Source: JAYRSJ01 sp041920215
GTDB lineage: Bacteria; Pseudomonadota; Gammaproteobacteria; Burkholderiales; Burkholderiaceae_C
Length of the DNA stretch: 64,000 nucleotides
NCBI GenBank assembly: GCA_041920215.1
Contig: JAYRSJ010000011.1
Location: 62,001-126,000 of the forward strand
Reading direction: 5' to 3'
Below, piece by piece: positions 1 to 9,367 of this stretch (its first letter is position 1; every line of letters begins with the position of its first letter). Under the pieces are notes generated by a model that was not told where the DNA came from, ran no database searches, and was given only the letters and a program-made list of their open reading frames with translations. A program made the translations under genes and the position numbers.

Positions 1-2363
1 AGATTCCAGCGCTCGGCGTTCTGACCGTCGCGGGCCAGTTCGTTGAAGCTGGGGCAGCTCCAGACATGGGCACTGACGCCCCAGTCCTGCTCCAGCAGCC
101 GCTTGGCCGCCTGGCTCTCGCGCAGGATCGTGCCCGAGCCAAGCAGATTGACGCTCAGCGGACCGGCGGCCGCCTCCTCCAGCAGATACATGCCCTTGAT
201 GATCTGCTCCTCGGTACCGGGCCTGAGGCCAGGCATCGGGTAGTTCTCGTTCAGCAGCGTGATGTAGAAGAACACGTTCTCCTGCTTCTCGACCATGCGC
301 TTCAGGCCGTGCTGCATGATCACCGCCACCTCATGGGCAAAGGTGGGGTCGTAGCTGACGCAGTTGGGGATGGTGCCGGCCAGGATATGGCTGTGGCCGT
401 CCTCATGCTGCAGGCCCTCGCCGTTGAGCGTGGTGCGGCCCGAGGTGCCGCCCAGCAGGAAGCCGCGCGCCTGCATATCGCCGGCCGCCCAGGCCAGGTC
501 GCCGATGCGCTGGAAGCCGAACATCGAGTAGTAGACATAGAAGGGAATCATCACGCGGTTGTTCGTCGAGTACGACGTCGCCGCGGCGATCCACGAGGCC
601 ATGCCACCGGCCTCGTTGATGCCTTCCTGCAGGATCTGGCCGGCCTTGTCCTCGCGGTAGTACATCACCTGGTCCTTGTCGACCGGGGTGTAGAGCTGAC
701 CCTTGGGGTTGTAGATGCCGATCTGGCGGAACAGCCCTTCCATGCCGAAGGTGCGCGCCTCGTCCACCAGGATGGGCACGGTGCGCGGGCCCAGCGCCGG
801 GTCACGCAGCAGCTGGGTCAGGAAGCGCACATAGGCCTGCGTGGTCGAGATCTCGCGGCCCTCGGCCGTGGGCTCCAGCACCGCCTTGAAGGTTTCCAGC
901 GGCGGCACGGTGAAGCTCTCGTCCGCCTTCACCCGGCGCTGCGGCAGATAGCCGCCGAGGGCCCGGCGGCGCTCGTGCAGATAACGCATCTCCGGCGTGT
1001 CCTCGGCCGGTTTGTAGTAGGGCAGCTTGGGCAGCTCGCTGTCCGGGATGGGGATGTTGAAGCGGTCGCGGATGTACCTGATGTCCTCGTCCGACAGCTT
1101 CTTGGTCTGGTGCACGGTGTTCTTGCCTTCGCCGGCCTTGCCCATGCCATAGCCCTTGACGGTCTTGACCAGCAGCACGGTGGGCTGGCCCTTGTGGGCA
1201 TTGGCCGCATGGAAGGCGGCATAGACCTTGGCGGGCTCATGGCCGCCGCGCCGCAGCTCGAAGATCTCTTCGTCGCTCATATGCTCGACAAGCTTGGCCG
1301 TCTCGGGGTACTTGCCGAAGAAGTTCTTGCGCACGAAGGCACCGTCGTTGGCCTTCATCGCCTGGTAGTCGCCGTCCAGCGTCTCCATCATCAGCTGACG
1401 CAGCCGGCCGGTCTTGTCGCGGGCCAGCAGCGCATCCCAGCCATTGCCCCATAGCAGCTTGATCACGTTCCAGCCGCTGCCGCGGAATTCGCTCTCCAGC
1501 TCCTGCACGATCTTGCCGTTGCCGCGCACCGGACCGTCCAGGCGCTGCAGATTGCAGTTGATCACGAAGACCAGGTTGTCCAGGTTCTCGCGCGCCGCCA
1601 GGCCGATGGCGCCCAGCGATTCCGGCTCGTCCATCTCGCCATCGCCGCAGAACACCCAGACCTTGCGGTTCTCGGTATTCGCGATGCCGCGGGCGTGCAG
1701 GTATTTCAGGAAACGCGCCTGGTAGATCGCCATCAAGGGGCCCAGGCCCATCGAGACGGTCGGAAACTGCCAGAACTCGGGCATCAGCTTGGGATGCGGA
1801 TAGCTGGACAGGCCCTTGCCATCGACCTCCTGGCGGAAACTGTCGAGCTGGGCCTCGCTCAGGCGGCCTTCGAGGAAGGCGCGGGCGTAGATGCCGGGCG
1901 CGCTATGCCCCTGGATGTAGAGCAGGTCGCCGCCATGGCCCTCGCTCTCGGCATGCCAGAAATGGTTGAAGCCGGCGCCGAACATGCTGGCCACCGATGC
2001 GAAGGAGCCGATATGGCCGCCCAGATCGCCACCGTCTGCCGGGTTCAGCCGGTTGGCCCGCACCACCATGGCCATCGCGTTCCAGCGCATATAGGCGCGC
2101 AGGCGCTTCTCGATCTGGATATTGCCCGGGCAATGGGCTTCCTGATCGGCGGGGATGGTGTTGACATAGGCCGTGTTGGCCGAGAACGGCACATCGATGC
2201 CGGCCTGACGCGCGTGGTCTATCAGGGTTTCGAGCAGGAAATGCGCACGCTCATCACCCTCTTCGCCGATCACGGCGGACAGGGCATCCAGCCACTCGCG
2301 GGTCTCCTGCGGCTCGGTGTCATGGGCGGCGGCGCCTGGAAAGGCTTGCGGCTGGGCGGACAT
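1..2363 (-). CDS. aceE: Pyruvate dehydrogenase E1 component, homodimeric type (3' end outside window)
   Basis: The E1 subunit decarboxylates pyruvate with thiamine diphosphate and passes the acetyl group to the E2 lipoyl domain of the cytoplasmic pyruvate dehydrogenase complex. The frame opens MSAQPQAFPGAAAHDTEP and includes the typical N-terminal stretch with LGGHIGSFAS. The ThDP/Mg-binding motif GDGEMDEPES lies near residue 240. About 787 codons are present, while the family has close to 890, so only the C-terminal end is missing beyond position 1. The ATG at 2363 is preceded by AAAAGGAGACAACC, a strong ribosome binding site. It is divergent from the sensor kinase, with a 114-base gap. Identification is secure from the motifs. 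E2 and E3 genes presumably follow outside the window. Confidence 0.96.
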   Translation of the reverse strand, partial: MSAQPQAFPGAAAHDTEPQETREWLDALSAVIGEEGDERAHFLLETLIDHARQAGIDVPFSANTAYVNTIPADQEAHCPGNIQIEKRLRAYMRWNAMAMVVRANRLNPADGGDLGGHIGSFASVASMFGAGFNHFWHAESEGHGGDLLYIQGHSAPGIYARAFLEGRLSEAQLDSFRQEVDGKGLSSYPHPKLMPEFWQFPTVSMGLGPLMAIYQARFLKYLHARGIANTENRKVWVFCGDGEMDEPESLGAIGLAARENLDNLVFVINCNLQRLDGPVRGNGKIVQELESEFRGSGWNVIKLLWGNGWDALLARDKTGRLRQLMMETLDGDYQAMKANDGAFVRKNFFGKYPETAKLVEHMSDEEIFELRRGGHEPAKVYAAFHAANAHKGQPTVLLVKTVKGYGMGKAGEGKNTVHQTKKLSDEDIRYIRDRFNIPIPDSELPKLPYYKPAEDTPEMRYLHERRRALGGYLPQRRVKADESFTVPPLETFKAVLEPTAEGREISTTQAYVRFLTQLLRDPALGPRTVPILVDEARTFGMEGLFRQIGIYNPKGQLYTPVDKDQVMYYREDKAGQILQEGINEAGGMASWIAAATSYSTNNRVMIPFYVYYSMFGFQRIGDLAWAAGDMQARGFLLGGTSGRTTLNGEGLQHEDGHSHILAGTIPNCVSYDPTFAHEVAVIMQHGLKRMVEKQENVFFYITLLNENYPMPGLRPGTEEQIIKGMYLLEEAAAGPLSVNLLGSGTILRESQAAKRLLEQDWGVSAHVWSCPSFNELARDGQNAERWN

Positions 2364-2477
2364 GGTTGTCTCCTTTTAGAGGTCTATGCCAAAAAAATTC
2401 TGCCGCGAGTGTCGCATAGGTCCTTTCCATTTCCAAATAGCGCGAGGCAATTTCATATGGCGATAAACTGACACAAA

Positions 2478-5066
2478 ATGCCGCTGCCGGCGCACCAGAT
2501 AATCCGCCCCATGCCCCTCAAGAGCTCATTCCAAGGCGCCGGGCGCCGACTGCTGCTGCCGCTGCAGCGACTGGCGGCCACCTGGTGGCGCCGCCAGTCC
2601 CCATCCCGCCAGGACCGCTTTGCGACGATCGGGCCGCTGATCTCGGTGCTGCTCTTTCTCGCGGCCATCATTTCGGCCTTCTGGTATCTGCGCAATGAGG
2701 AGATCGAGCGCGAGAGCGAGGCGGTCAAGCGCGATGCCGAGATCGCCCAGCAGCAGATGCGCCTGCGCCTGATCGAGAACCAGGAGCAGCTGGTGCGCAT
2801 CGCGCGCGAGATCGTCACCCGGGCGATCGACACCGAGGAGTTCCAGTCGCAGGCCGAGAGCTTCTCGCGCGACCGGCCCGAGATCACCCATGTCAGCTGG
2901 CTCAGCGCCCAGCGCAAGCGCCGCGCCAGCGTCAGCGCCAGCGGTTTCCAGGCCGAGCATCTGATGGCCGAGGGCGGCAACGACCCGTCGATGCCGGTGG
3001 CCACGCGCGACAGCGCGGCCGAGTTGGCCTTCCAGGCCGCGCGCGAGCGCCGCCAGCCGGTCTACTCCCTGCCCTTCGCCGACTACAACGGCCTGACCGT
3101 CTTCCAGGTGCAGGTGCCGCTGATCGACCGCACCGGCTTCTCGGGCGTGCTGATCGCCGAGTATTCGGTCGAGGCCCTGCTGCGCTACTACGTGCCCAGC
3201 GAAGTCGCCTCACGCCATCCGGTGGCCCTGCTGGACGCGCGCGAGCAGATCGTGGCCAGCACCATCACGCCGATGCCGGGACAGAAGGCCCTGCGCCCGT
3301 CCATCATGCATGACGTGCCGCTGGCGCCCGCGCTCAACGGCCTGGTGCTGCGCGGCCAGGGCTACCGCACCTCGATCGGCCTGATCTCCAACACCTTGTT
3401 CTGGATGGTGGTGGCGCTGTCGGTGCTGACGCTGTGGATGCTGTTCGGCACCTGGAAGCATATGCGCCGGCGCCTGCAGATCCAGACCGCCCTGTCCAAC
3501 GAGACCAACTTCCGCCGGGCGATGGAGAACTCCATGCTGACCGGCATGCGGGCCATGGACATGGAATCGCGCATCTCCTATGTGAACCCGGCCTTCTGCG
3601 CGATGACCGGTTTCTCGGAGGCCGAGCTGATCGGCCGCAAGCCGCCCTTCCCCTACTGGCCGCCCGACCGTCATGAGGAGAACGCGCGCCTGCTGCAGCA
3701 GGAGATCCAGGGCCGCAGCCCGGCCGGCGGCATCGAGGTCAAGGTGCTGCGCAAGGACGGCACCATCTTCGACGCCCGCATGTATGTCAGCCCCCTGGTC
3801 GACCCCAAGGGCAAGCAGAGCGGCTGGATGACCTCGATGACCAATATCACCGAGGCCAAGCGGGTACGCGACCAGCTCAGCGCCTCGCACGAGCGCTTCA
3901 CCACCGTGCTGGAGGGGCTGGACGCAGCGGTGTCGGTGCTGTCGGTGCAGCAGGGCGAGCTGCTGTTCGCCAACCGCAGCTACCGCCTCTGGTTCGGCGC
4001 CGACCCCAAGGGCCATGCGATGCTGGCCGGCAGCCAGCTGATACGCAGCAAGGACGACCCCGATGTGGACGAGGAGGTGGACGACTACGGCGGCCTGCCC
4101 GCCCAGCACCTCACCGAGGTGGGATCCGATCCGCGCGAGGTCTATATCGAACATCTGGAGATGTGGTTCGATGTGCGGGCCCGCTATCTGCAATGGACCG
4201 ACGGGCGCCTGGCACAGATGCTGATCGCCACCGACATCAGCGCACGCCGCCGCGCCGAGGCCCTGGCCCAGCAGCAGGCCGAGAAGGCCCAGGTGACCAG
4301 CCGGCTGATGACCATGGGCGAGATGGCCTCCAGCGTGGCCCATGAGCTGAACCAGCCGCTGACCGCGATCACCAATTACTGCAACGGCATGGTCTCGCGG
4401 GTGCGCAACGACGCGATCCAGAAGGACGATCTGCTGGCCGCGCTGGAGAAGACCGCCAAGCAGGCACAGCGCGCCGGCCAGATCATCCACCGCATCCGCA
4501 ACTTCGTGAAGCGCAGCGAACCGCAGCGCCAGGCCTCCAGCGCGCCCGACATCATCGAGGACGCGGTCGAGCTGGCCGGCATCGAGCTGCGCCGCCGCAA
4601 TGTCGCGATCCACACCTATGTGGCCCAGCGCCTGCCGCAGCTGATGGTGGACCCCATCCTGATCGAGCAGGTGGTGCTGAACCTGCTGAAGAACGCCGCC
4701 GAGGCGATCGACAACGCGAACCTGCCGGTCTCGCGCCGCCATATCGAGCTGCGGGTGGTGCCCAAGCACACGCCCGAGCTGGGCGGCCATATCGAGTTCA
4801 GCGTCACCGATATGGGGCCGGGTCTGCCGCAGGAGGTCATCGAGCGCATGTACGAGGCCTTCTTCTCGACCAAGAGCGATGGGCTGGGCATAGGCTTAGG
4901 GTTATGCCGGTCCATCGTCGAGTCCCACCAGGGCCGGATAAGGGCGGAGAACTTATACAATGGCGACGCCATCGTGGGGTGCCGGTTCGCCTTCACCATA
5001 CCGGTGGACATCCCCCGCCCCGAGCCCAGCTCTGGGTCTGCTTTGAACACTGCTGCGACACCATGA
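2478..5066 (+). CDS. Membrane-bound PAS-domain sensor histidine kinase (FixL/DctS-like)
   Basis: Predicted inner-membrane sensor that autophosphorylates and passes phosphate to the regulator encoded immediately after it. A first membrane segment is at about residues 51-71 and a second at about 306-326; they enclose a roughly 230-residue extracytoplasmic sensing region. Two PAS-like regions follow at about 340-455 and 460-590. The dimerisation/phosphoacceptor motif SVAHELNQPLTAITNYC has His622. N box (NLLKNAAEAI), G1 (DMGPGLP) and G2 (GLGIGLGLC) are intact. The stop overlaps the next start as ATGA, so translation is probably coupled. No clear Shine-Dalgarno precedes 2478; the in-frame ATG at 2511 is an alternative start. 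The ligand is unknown. Its place next to aceE suggests carbon or redox sensing, but that is inference. Confidence 0.9.
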   Translation: MPLPAHQIIRPMPLKSSFQGAGRRLLLPLQRLAATWWRRQSPSRQDRFATIGPLISVLLFLAAIISAFWYLRNEEIERESEAVKRDAEIAQQQMRLRLIENQEQLVRIAREIVTRAIDTEEFQSQAESFSRDRPEITHVSWLSAQRKRRASVSASGFQAEHLMAEGGNDPSMPVATRDSAAELAFQAARERRQPVYSLPFADYNGLTVFQVQVPLIDRTGFSGVLIAEYSVEALLRYYVPSEVASRHPVALLDAREQIVASTITPMPGQKALRPSIMHDVPLAPALNGLVLRGQGYRTSIGLISNTLFWMVVALSVLTLWMLFGTWKHMRRRLQIQTALSNETNFRRAMENSMLTGMRAMDMESRISYVNPAFCAMTGFSEAELIGRKPPFPYWPPDRHEENARLLQQEIQGRSPAGGIEVKVLRKDGTIFDARMYVSPLVDPKGKQSGWMTSMTNITEAKRVRDQLSASHERFTTVLEGLDAAVSVLSVQQGELLFANRSYRLWFGADPKGHAMLAGSQLIRSKDDPDVDEEVDDYGGLPAQHLTEVGSDPREVYIEHLEMWFDVRARYLQWTDGRLAQMLIATDISARRRAEALAQQQAEKAQVTSRLMTMGEMASSVAHELNQPLTAITNYCNGMVSRVRNDAIQKDDLLAALEKTAKQAQRAGQIIHRIRNFVKRSEPQRQASSAPDIIEDAVELAGIELRRRNVAIHTYVAQRLPQLMVDPILIEQVVLNLLKNAAEAIDNANLPVSRRHIELRVVPKHTPELGGHIEFSVTDMGPGLPQEVIERMYEAFFSTKSDGLGIGLGLCRSIVESHQGRIRAENLYNGDAIVGCRFAFTIPVDIPRPEPSSGSALNTAATP

Positions 5067-5686
5067 GCCTGATTCCGAAGAAGGGTAACGTCTACGTTGT
5101 TGACGACGATGAGGCCGTGCGTGACTCCCTGCAGTGGCTGCTGGAAGGCAAGGATTACCGGGTCAAGTGCTTTGACTCGGCCGAGAGCTTCCTGTCGCGC
5201 TACGACCCCCGCGAAGTCGCCTGCCTGATCGCCGACATCCGCATGGATGGCATGAGCGGGCTGGAGCTGCAGGACCGTCTGCTGGAGCGCCGCTCGCCGC
5301 TGCCGGTGGTCTTCATCACCGGCCATGGCGATGTGCCGATGGCGGTGCAGACCATGAAGAAGGGCGCGATGGACTTCATCGAGAAACCCTTCAAGGAAGA
5401 CGAGCTGCTGGCCCTGGTGGAGCGCATGCTGGACCAGGCCCGCGAGGCCTTCTCCCACCACCAGGAGGCCGCCAGCCGCGATGCCCTGCTGTCGCGCCTG
5501 ACCACCCGCGAGGCCCAGGTGCTGGAGCGCATCGTCGCCGGCCGCCTCAACAAGCAGATCGCCGATGATCTGGGCATCAGCATCAAGACGGTGGAGGCGC
5601 ACCGCGCCAACATCATGGAGAAGCTCAACGCCAACACGGTGGCCGATCTGCTGAAGATCGCGCTGGGCGCCACGGCCAAGGCCTGA
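5063..5686 (+). CDS. FixJ/NarL-type response regulator with LuxR helix-turn-helix
   Basis: This 207-residue regulator is the cognate partner of the upstream kinase. The receiver starts VYVVDDDEAVRDS, the phosphoacceptor is Asp58 in LIADIRMDG, and the conserved Lys is in IEKPFKEDE. The C-terminal LuxR-type domain reads LTTREAQVLERIVAGRLNK and continues into a typical recognition helix (SIKTVEAHRANIM). The start ATG at 5063 overlaps the kinase stop by four bases, and it fits better than farther upstream in-frame codons because the receiver begins directly after it. A hairpin with a T-run ends the transcript just downstream. The target genes cannot be read from the sequence. Confidence 0.92.
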   Translation: MSLIPKKGNVYVVDDDEAVRDSLQWLLEGKDYRVKCFDSAESFLSRYDPREVACLIADIRMDGMSGLELQDRLLERRSPLPVVFITGHGDVPMAVQTMKKGAMDFIEKPFKEDELLALVERMLDQAREAFSHHQEAASRDALLSRLTTREAQVLERIVAGRLNKQIADDLGISIKTVEAHRANIMEKLNANTVADLLKIALGATAKA

Positions 5687-5703
5687 TCCCTGCCCCATCC
5701 AAC

Positions 5704-5730
5704 GAGGCCGCTGCTACAGCGGCCTCTTTT
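5704..5730 (+). terminator. Rho-independent terminator after the FixJ-type regulator
   Basis: A perfect 9-bp stem (GAGGCCGCT / AGCGGCCTC) with loop GCTAC is followed by TTTT. It lies 18 bases after the regulator stop and before the folD ribosome binding site, so it separates the two-component operon from folD. Confidence 0.85.
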
Positions 5731-5751
5731 ACTTTTGATCGGAGTATTCGC

Positions 5752-6621
5752 ATGACCGCCCAACTGATCGACGGCAACCTTCTCTCCAAGCAGCTGCGCG
5801 GCGAAGTGGCCCAACGCGCCGCCGCGCTGACCGCCAAGGGGCTCAAGCCCGGTCTGGCCGTGATCCTGGTGGGCGAGAACCCGGCCAGCCAGGTCTACGT
5901 GCGCAACAAGGTCAAGGCCTGCGAGGAGGCCGGCATCCATTCGGTGCTGGAAAAGTACGAGGCCACGATGAGCGAGGCCGAACTGCTGGCGCGCGTGCAG
6001 GCGCTCAACGAAGACCCCAGCATCCACGGCATCCTGGTCCAGCTGCCCCTGCCCAAGCACATCGACGACCACAAGGTCATCGAAGCGATCTCGCCGGCCA
6101 AGGATGTGGACGGCTTCCATATCGCCAGTGCCGGCGCGCTGATGGTCGGTGAGACTGGCTTCAAGGCCTGTACGCCCTATGGCTGCATGAAGATGCTGGA
6201 GAGCATCGGCATGCAGGACCTCAAGGGTAAGCATGCCGTGGTGATCGGCCGCTCCAACATCGTCGGCAAGCCGATGGCGATGATGCTGCTGCAGGCCAAC
6301 GCCACCGTCACCATCTGCCACAGCGGCACCGCCGACCTGGGCGCCATGACCCGCCAGGCCGATGTGGTCGTCGCCGCCGTCGGCAAGCGCAAGGTGCTGA
6401 GCGCCGACATGGTCAAGCCCGGCGCCGTCGTGATCGACGTCGGCATGAACCGCGACGACGCGGGCAAGCTCTGCGGCGACGTCGACTTCGACGGCGTCAA
6501 GCAAGTCGCTGGCTGGATCACCCCCGTGCCCGGCGGGGTCGGTCCGATGACCATCACCATGCTGCTGGTCAACACGCTAGAGTCGGCCGAACGTGCCGCC
6601 ACTGCTGCCCACAAGGCCTGA
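5752..6621 (+). CDS. folD: Bifunctional methylenetetrahydrofolate dehydrogenase / methenyltetrahydrofolate cyclohydrolase
   Basis: FolD interconverts 5,10-methylene-THF, methenyl-THF and 10-formyl-THF in the cytoplasm, using NADP. Its 289 residues match the family length. Visible motifs are VGENPASQVYVRNK with catalytic Tyr49 and Lys53, VQLPLPKHID in the substrate site, the nucleotide-binding segment VVIGRSNIVGKPMA, and the C-terminal PGGVGPMT. A GGAG ribosome binding site precedes the ATG at 5752. The oligopeptidase gene begins only four bases after its stop, so the two are probably cotranscribed, although no shared function is obvious. Confidence 0.97.
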   Translation: MTAQLIDGNLLSKQLRGEVAQRAAALTAKGLKPGLAVILVGENPASQVYVRNKVKACEEAGIHSVLEKYEATMSEAELLARVQALNEDPSIHGILVQLPLPKHIDDHKVIEAISPAKDVDGFHIASAGALMVGETGFKACTPYGCMKMLESIGMQDLKGKHAVVIGRSNIVGKPMAMMLLQANATVTICHSGTADLGAMTRQADVVVAAVGKRKVLSADMVKPGAVVIDVGMNRDDAGKLCGDVDFDGVKQVAGWITPVPGGVGPMTITMLLVNTLESAERAATAAHKA

Positions 6622-6625
6622 TCCC

Positions 6626-8641
6626 ATGATGAGCAATCCCCTGCTGTCCACCGCCCCCCTGCCAGCCTTCGCGGCCATCCAGCCCGCGCATATCGAGCCG
6701 GCCATCCAGCAGCTGTTGAGCGATGCCCGGGCCGCGCTGGCCCTGGCCACTGATGACGCGACGCCGGCCGACTACGACAGCCTGGCGCGCGTGCTCAGCA
6801 CCGCCACCGAACGCCTTGCCTCCGCCTGGGGTGCGGTGGGCCATCTGAATGCGGTGGCCAACACGCCCGAGCTGCGCGAGGCCTACAACCAGATGCTGCC
6901 GGCGGTGACCGAGTTCTACACCCAGCTCGGCGCCGACGAGAAGCTCTATGCCAAGTACAAGGCCATCCAGGCGCAAGCCGCCCAGCTGAGCCCCGCGCGC
7001 CAGCAGGCGCTGAAGCACTGGATACGCGATTTCGTGCTGTCCGGCGCCGAGCTGCAGGGCGAGGCCAAGACGCGCTTTGCCGCCATCCAGGAGCAGGCCG
7101 CCGAGCTGGCACAGAAGTTCTCCGAGCATGTGCTGGACGCCACCGACGGCTATGCCTACTACGCCAGCGCCGACGAACTGGCCGGCGTGCCCGCCGACGT
7201 GGTGGCCAATGCCCGCGCCGCGGCTGAAGGCGAGGGCAAGGACGGCCACAAGCTCAGCCTGCACTTCCCCTGCTACTACCCGGTGATGCAGTACGCCGAA
7301 TCGCGCGCGCTGCGCGAGCGCCTCTACCGCGCCTATGTGACCCGGGCCAGCGAGCACGGCCCTGCCGAGCTGGACAATAGCGCGCTGATGCAGCAGCTGC
7401 TGATGCTGCGCCAGGAGGAGGCCCAGCTGCTGGGCTACCGCAATTTCGCCGAGGTCTCGCTGGTGGCCAAGATGGCCGAGTCGCCGTCCCAGGTGCTGGA
7501 CTTCCTGCGCGACCTCGCCCGCCGCGCCCGCCCCTATGCCGAGCGGGACCTGGCCGAGCTGCGCGACTTCGCCGCCCAGACCCTGGGCCTGAACGACATG
7601 CAGGCCTGGGACCAGGCCTATGTGTCCGAAAAGCTGAAGGAGGCCCGCTACGCCTTCAGCGACCAGGAGGTCCGCCAGTACCTGACCGTGCCGCGCGTGC
7701 TTTCGGGCCTGTTCGACATCATCGAGCGCCTGTTCGACGTCAAGATCATCGAGGCCCAGGCCGAGGTCTGGCACGACAGCGTCAAGTTCTACCGCCTGGA
7801 GCGGGCCGGGCAGCTGGTCGGCCAGTTCTACCTCGATCTCTACGCGCGCACCGGCAAGCGCCCGGGCGCCTGGATGGACGAGGTGCGCAGCCGCTGGGCC
7901 CGCCCGGAGGGCGTGCAGCAGGCGCCGGTGGCGCAGCTGGTGTGCAACTTCGCCTCGCCGAGTGGTGACAAGCCGGCGCTGTTGACGCATGACGATGTCA
8001 CCACGCTGTTCCACGAGTTCGGCCATGGCCTGCATCATCTGCTGACCCAGGTGGACGAGCTGGGCGTTTCCGGCATCTCCGGCGTCGAATGGGATGCGGT
8101 CGAGCTGCCCAGCCAGTTCATGGAGAACTTCTGCTGGGAATGGGAGGTGCTGCAGCAGCTCTCCGCCCATGTCGACAGCGGAGCGCCGCTGCCGCGCGCG
8201 CTCTACGACAAGATGCTGGCCGCCAAGAACTTCCAGGCCGGCCTGCAGACGCTGCGCCAGATCGAGTTCGCGCTCTTCGATATGCGCCTGCATGCCGAGC
8301 CCGGCGCCGAGGTGGCGGTGCAGCGCCTGCTGGACGAGGTGCGCAGCGAGGTCTCGGTCAATCCGCCACCGACCTTCAACCGCTTCCAGCACAGCTTCTC
8401 GCACATCTTCGCCGGCGGCTACTCGGCCGGCTACTACAGCTACAAATGGGCCGAGGTGCTGAGCGCCGACGCCTGGAGCGCCTTCGAGGAGGAAGGCGTG
8501 TTCAACCCGGCCACCGGCCAGCGCTTCCTGCACAGCATCCTGGAGATGGGCGGCGCGCGCGACGCGATGGACAACTTCAAGGCCTTCCGCGGCCGCGAGC
8601 CCAGCATCGACGCGCTGCTGCGTCACCAGGGCATGGCTTGA
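6626..8641 (+). CDS. prlC: Oligopeptidase A-like M3 family zinc metallopeptidase
   Basis: Cytoplasmic thimet-type oligopeptidase predicted to degrade short peptides, including cleaved signal peptides. It is about 671 residues, the usual length. The zinc motif HEFGHGLHH begins at about residue 463 and the third-ligand region GVEWDAVELPSQFMENF follows. The C-terminal substrate-binding stretch HIFAGGYSAGYYSYKWAEVLSAD is typical of M3A enzymes. AAGG sits nine bases before the ATG at 6626, and an adjacent ATG at 6629 (MSNPLL) is equally possible. An in-frame codon at 6593 would overlap folD and is unlikely. The gene follows folD by four bases. Confidence 0.95.
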   Translation: MMSNPLLSTAPLPAFAAIQPAHIEPAIQQLLSDARAALALATDDATPADYDSLARVLSTATERLASAWGAVGHLNAVANTPELREAYNQMLPAVTEFYTQLGADEKLYAKYKAIQAQAAQLSPARQQALKHWIRDFVLSGAELQGEAKTRFAAIQEQAAELAQKFSEHVLDATDGYAYYASADELAGVPADVVANARAAAEGEGKDGHKLSLHFPCYYPVMQYAESRALRERLYRAYVTRASEHGPAELDNSALMQQLLMLRQEEAQLLGYRNFAEVSLVAKMAESPSQVLDFLRDLARRARPYAERDLAELRDFAAQTLGLNDMQAWDQAYVSEKLKEARYAFSDQEVRQYLTVPRVLSGLFDIIERLFDVKIIEAQAEVWHDSVKFYRLERAGQLVGQFYLDLYARTGKRPGAWMDEVRSRWARPEGVQQAPVAQLVCNFASPSGDKPALLTHDDVTTLFHEFGHGLHHLLTQVDELGVSGISGVEWDAVELPSQFMENFCWEWEVLQQLSAHVDSGAPLPRALYDKMLAAKNFQAGLQTLRQIEFALFDMRLHAEPGAEVAVQRLLDEVRSEVSVNPPPTFNRFQHSFSHIFAGGYSAGYYSYKWAEVLSADAWSAFEEEGVFNPATGQRFLHSILEMGGARDAMDNFKAFRGREPSIDALLRHQGMA

Positions 8642-8689
8642 CGTTGGCTTCACGCGGCGCCGCCTAGACTGCCCGGTCGAGGAGGCCCC

Positions 8690-9367
8690 GTGAACCATCG
8701 CATCCTGGTCGTCGAGGACCATGCGCCGCTGCGCGCCCAGATCGTCGCCCTGCTGCAGGGCGCTGGCTGGCGCGTCGAGGAGGCCAGCGACGGCCGGCTC
8801 GCGCTGCAGCTGGCGCTGGAGTCGCCGCCCGATGTGCTGCTGCTGGATGTGGGCCTGCCGGGGCTGGACGGTGTCGAGCTGTGCCGCCGCCTGCGCGAGC
8901 GGGCCGACCGCCATGTGCCGGTGCTGATGCTGACCGCCCGCGACGCCCTGGACGACAAGCGCCAGGGCTTTGCCGCCGGTGCCGACGACTACCTGCTCAA
9001 GCCCTTCGCCGGTGAAGAGCTGCTGTGGCGCTGCCAGGCCCTGTCGCGGCGCGGCGAGCTGGGTCGCAGCCCGGTGCTGGAGCGCGGGCCGCTGCAGATC
9101 GACCGGCGCAGCGGCGAGCTGCGCATCGAGGGCCAGGTCTTGCCGGCGCTGCCGCGCCAGGCCTACCGCCTGCTGCTGGCCCTGGCCGAGGCCTGGCCGC
9201 GGACGGTGGGCCGCAGCGAGCTGCAGCAGGCCCTCTGGGCCGACGAACCGCCCGAGTCGGACGCGCTGCGCAGCCATCTCTACACCCTGCGCCAGGGCCT
9301 GGGCCCGGCCCAGGGCCTGATCAAGACGGTGCATGGCGTGGGCCTGCGCCTGCAGCTGCCCGAGTGA
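8690..9367 (+). CDS. OmpR/QseB-type response regulator
   Basis: A 225-residue transcriptional regulator. The receiver begins ILVVEDHAPLRAQI, the phosphoacceptor is Asp53 in LLLDVGLPGLDG, and the conserved Lys is in YLLKPFAGEE. The C-terminal winged helix has LPRQAYRLLLALAEAWPRTVGRSEL and ends TVHGVGLRLQL. The start is GTG at 8690 with GAGGAGG five bases upstream, a strong ribosome binding site. The stop overlaps the kinase ATG by one base. The pair resembles QseB/PmrA-type systems, but the signal and regulon are not evident. Confidence 0.9.
   Translation: MNHRILVVEDHAPLRAQIVALLQGAGWRVEEASDGRLALQLALESPPDVLLLDVGLPGLDGVELCRRLRERADRHVPVLMLTARDALDDKRQGFAAGADDYLLKPFAGEELLWRCQALSRRGELGRSPVLERGPLQIDRRSGELRIEGQVLPALPRQAYRLLLALAEAWPRTVGRSELQQALWADEPPESDALRSHLYTLRQGLGPAQGLIKTVHGVGLRLQLPE

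Noticed and set aside
66..1454. Plus-strand open frame opposite aceE
   Set aside because: The reverse strand gives clear pyruvate dehydrogenase motifs; the plus-strand product is low-complexity.
3210..4790. Long open frame on the minus strand inside the sensor kinase gene (526 codons)
   Set aside because: In GC-rich DNA long antisense frames are common. This frame is His/Gln/Gly-rich with no recognisable domain, while the plus strand encodes a complete kinase.
8638..8670. TTGACG and TAGACT before the OmpR-type regulator as a standard promoter
   Set aside because: The spacer is 21 bases, too long for a normal sigma-70 promoter; a shorter-spaced TTGGCT is equally weak.
6569..9334. Very long minus-strand open frame (921 codons) opposite folD, the M3 peptidase and a response regulator
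   Set aside because: It crosses three well-supported genes and has a low-complexity composition typical of shadow frames.
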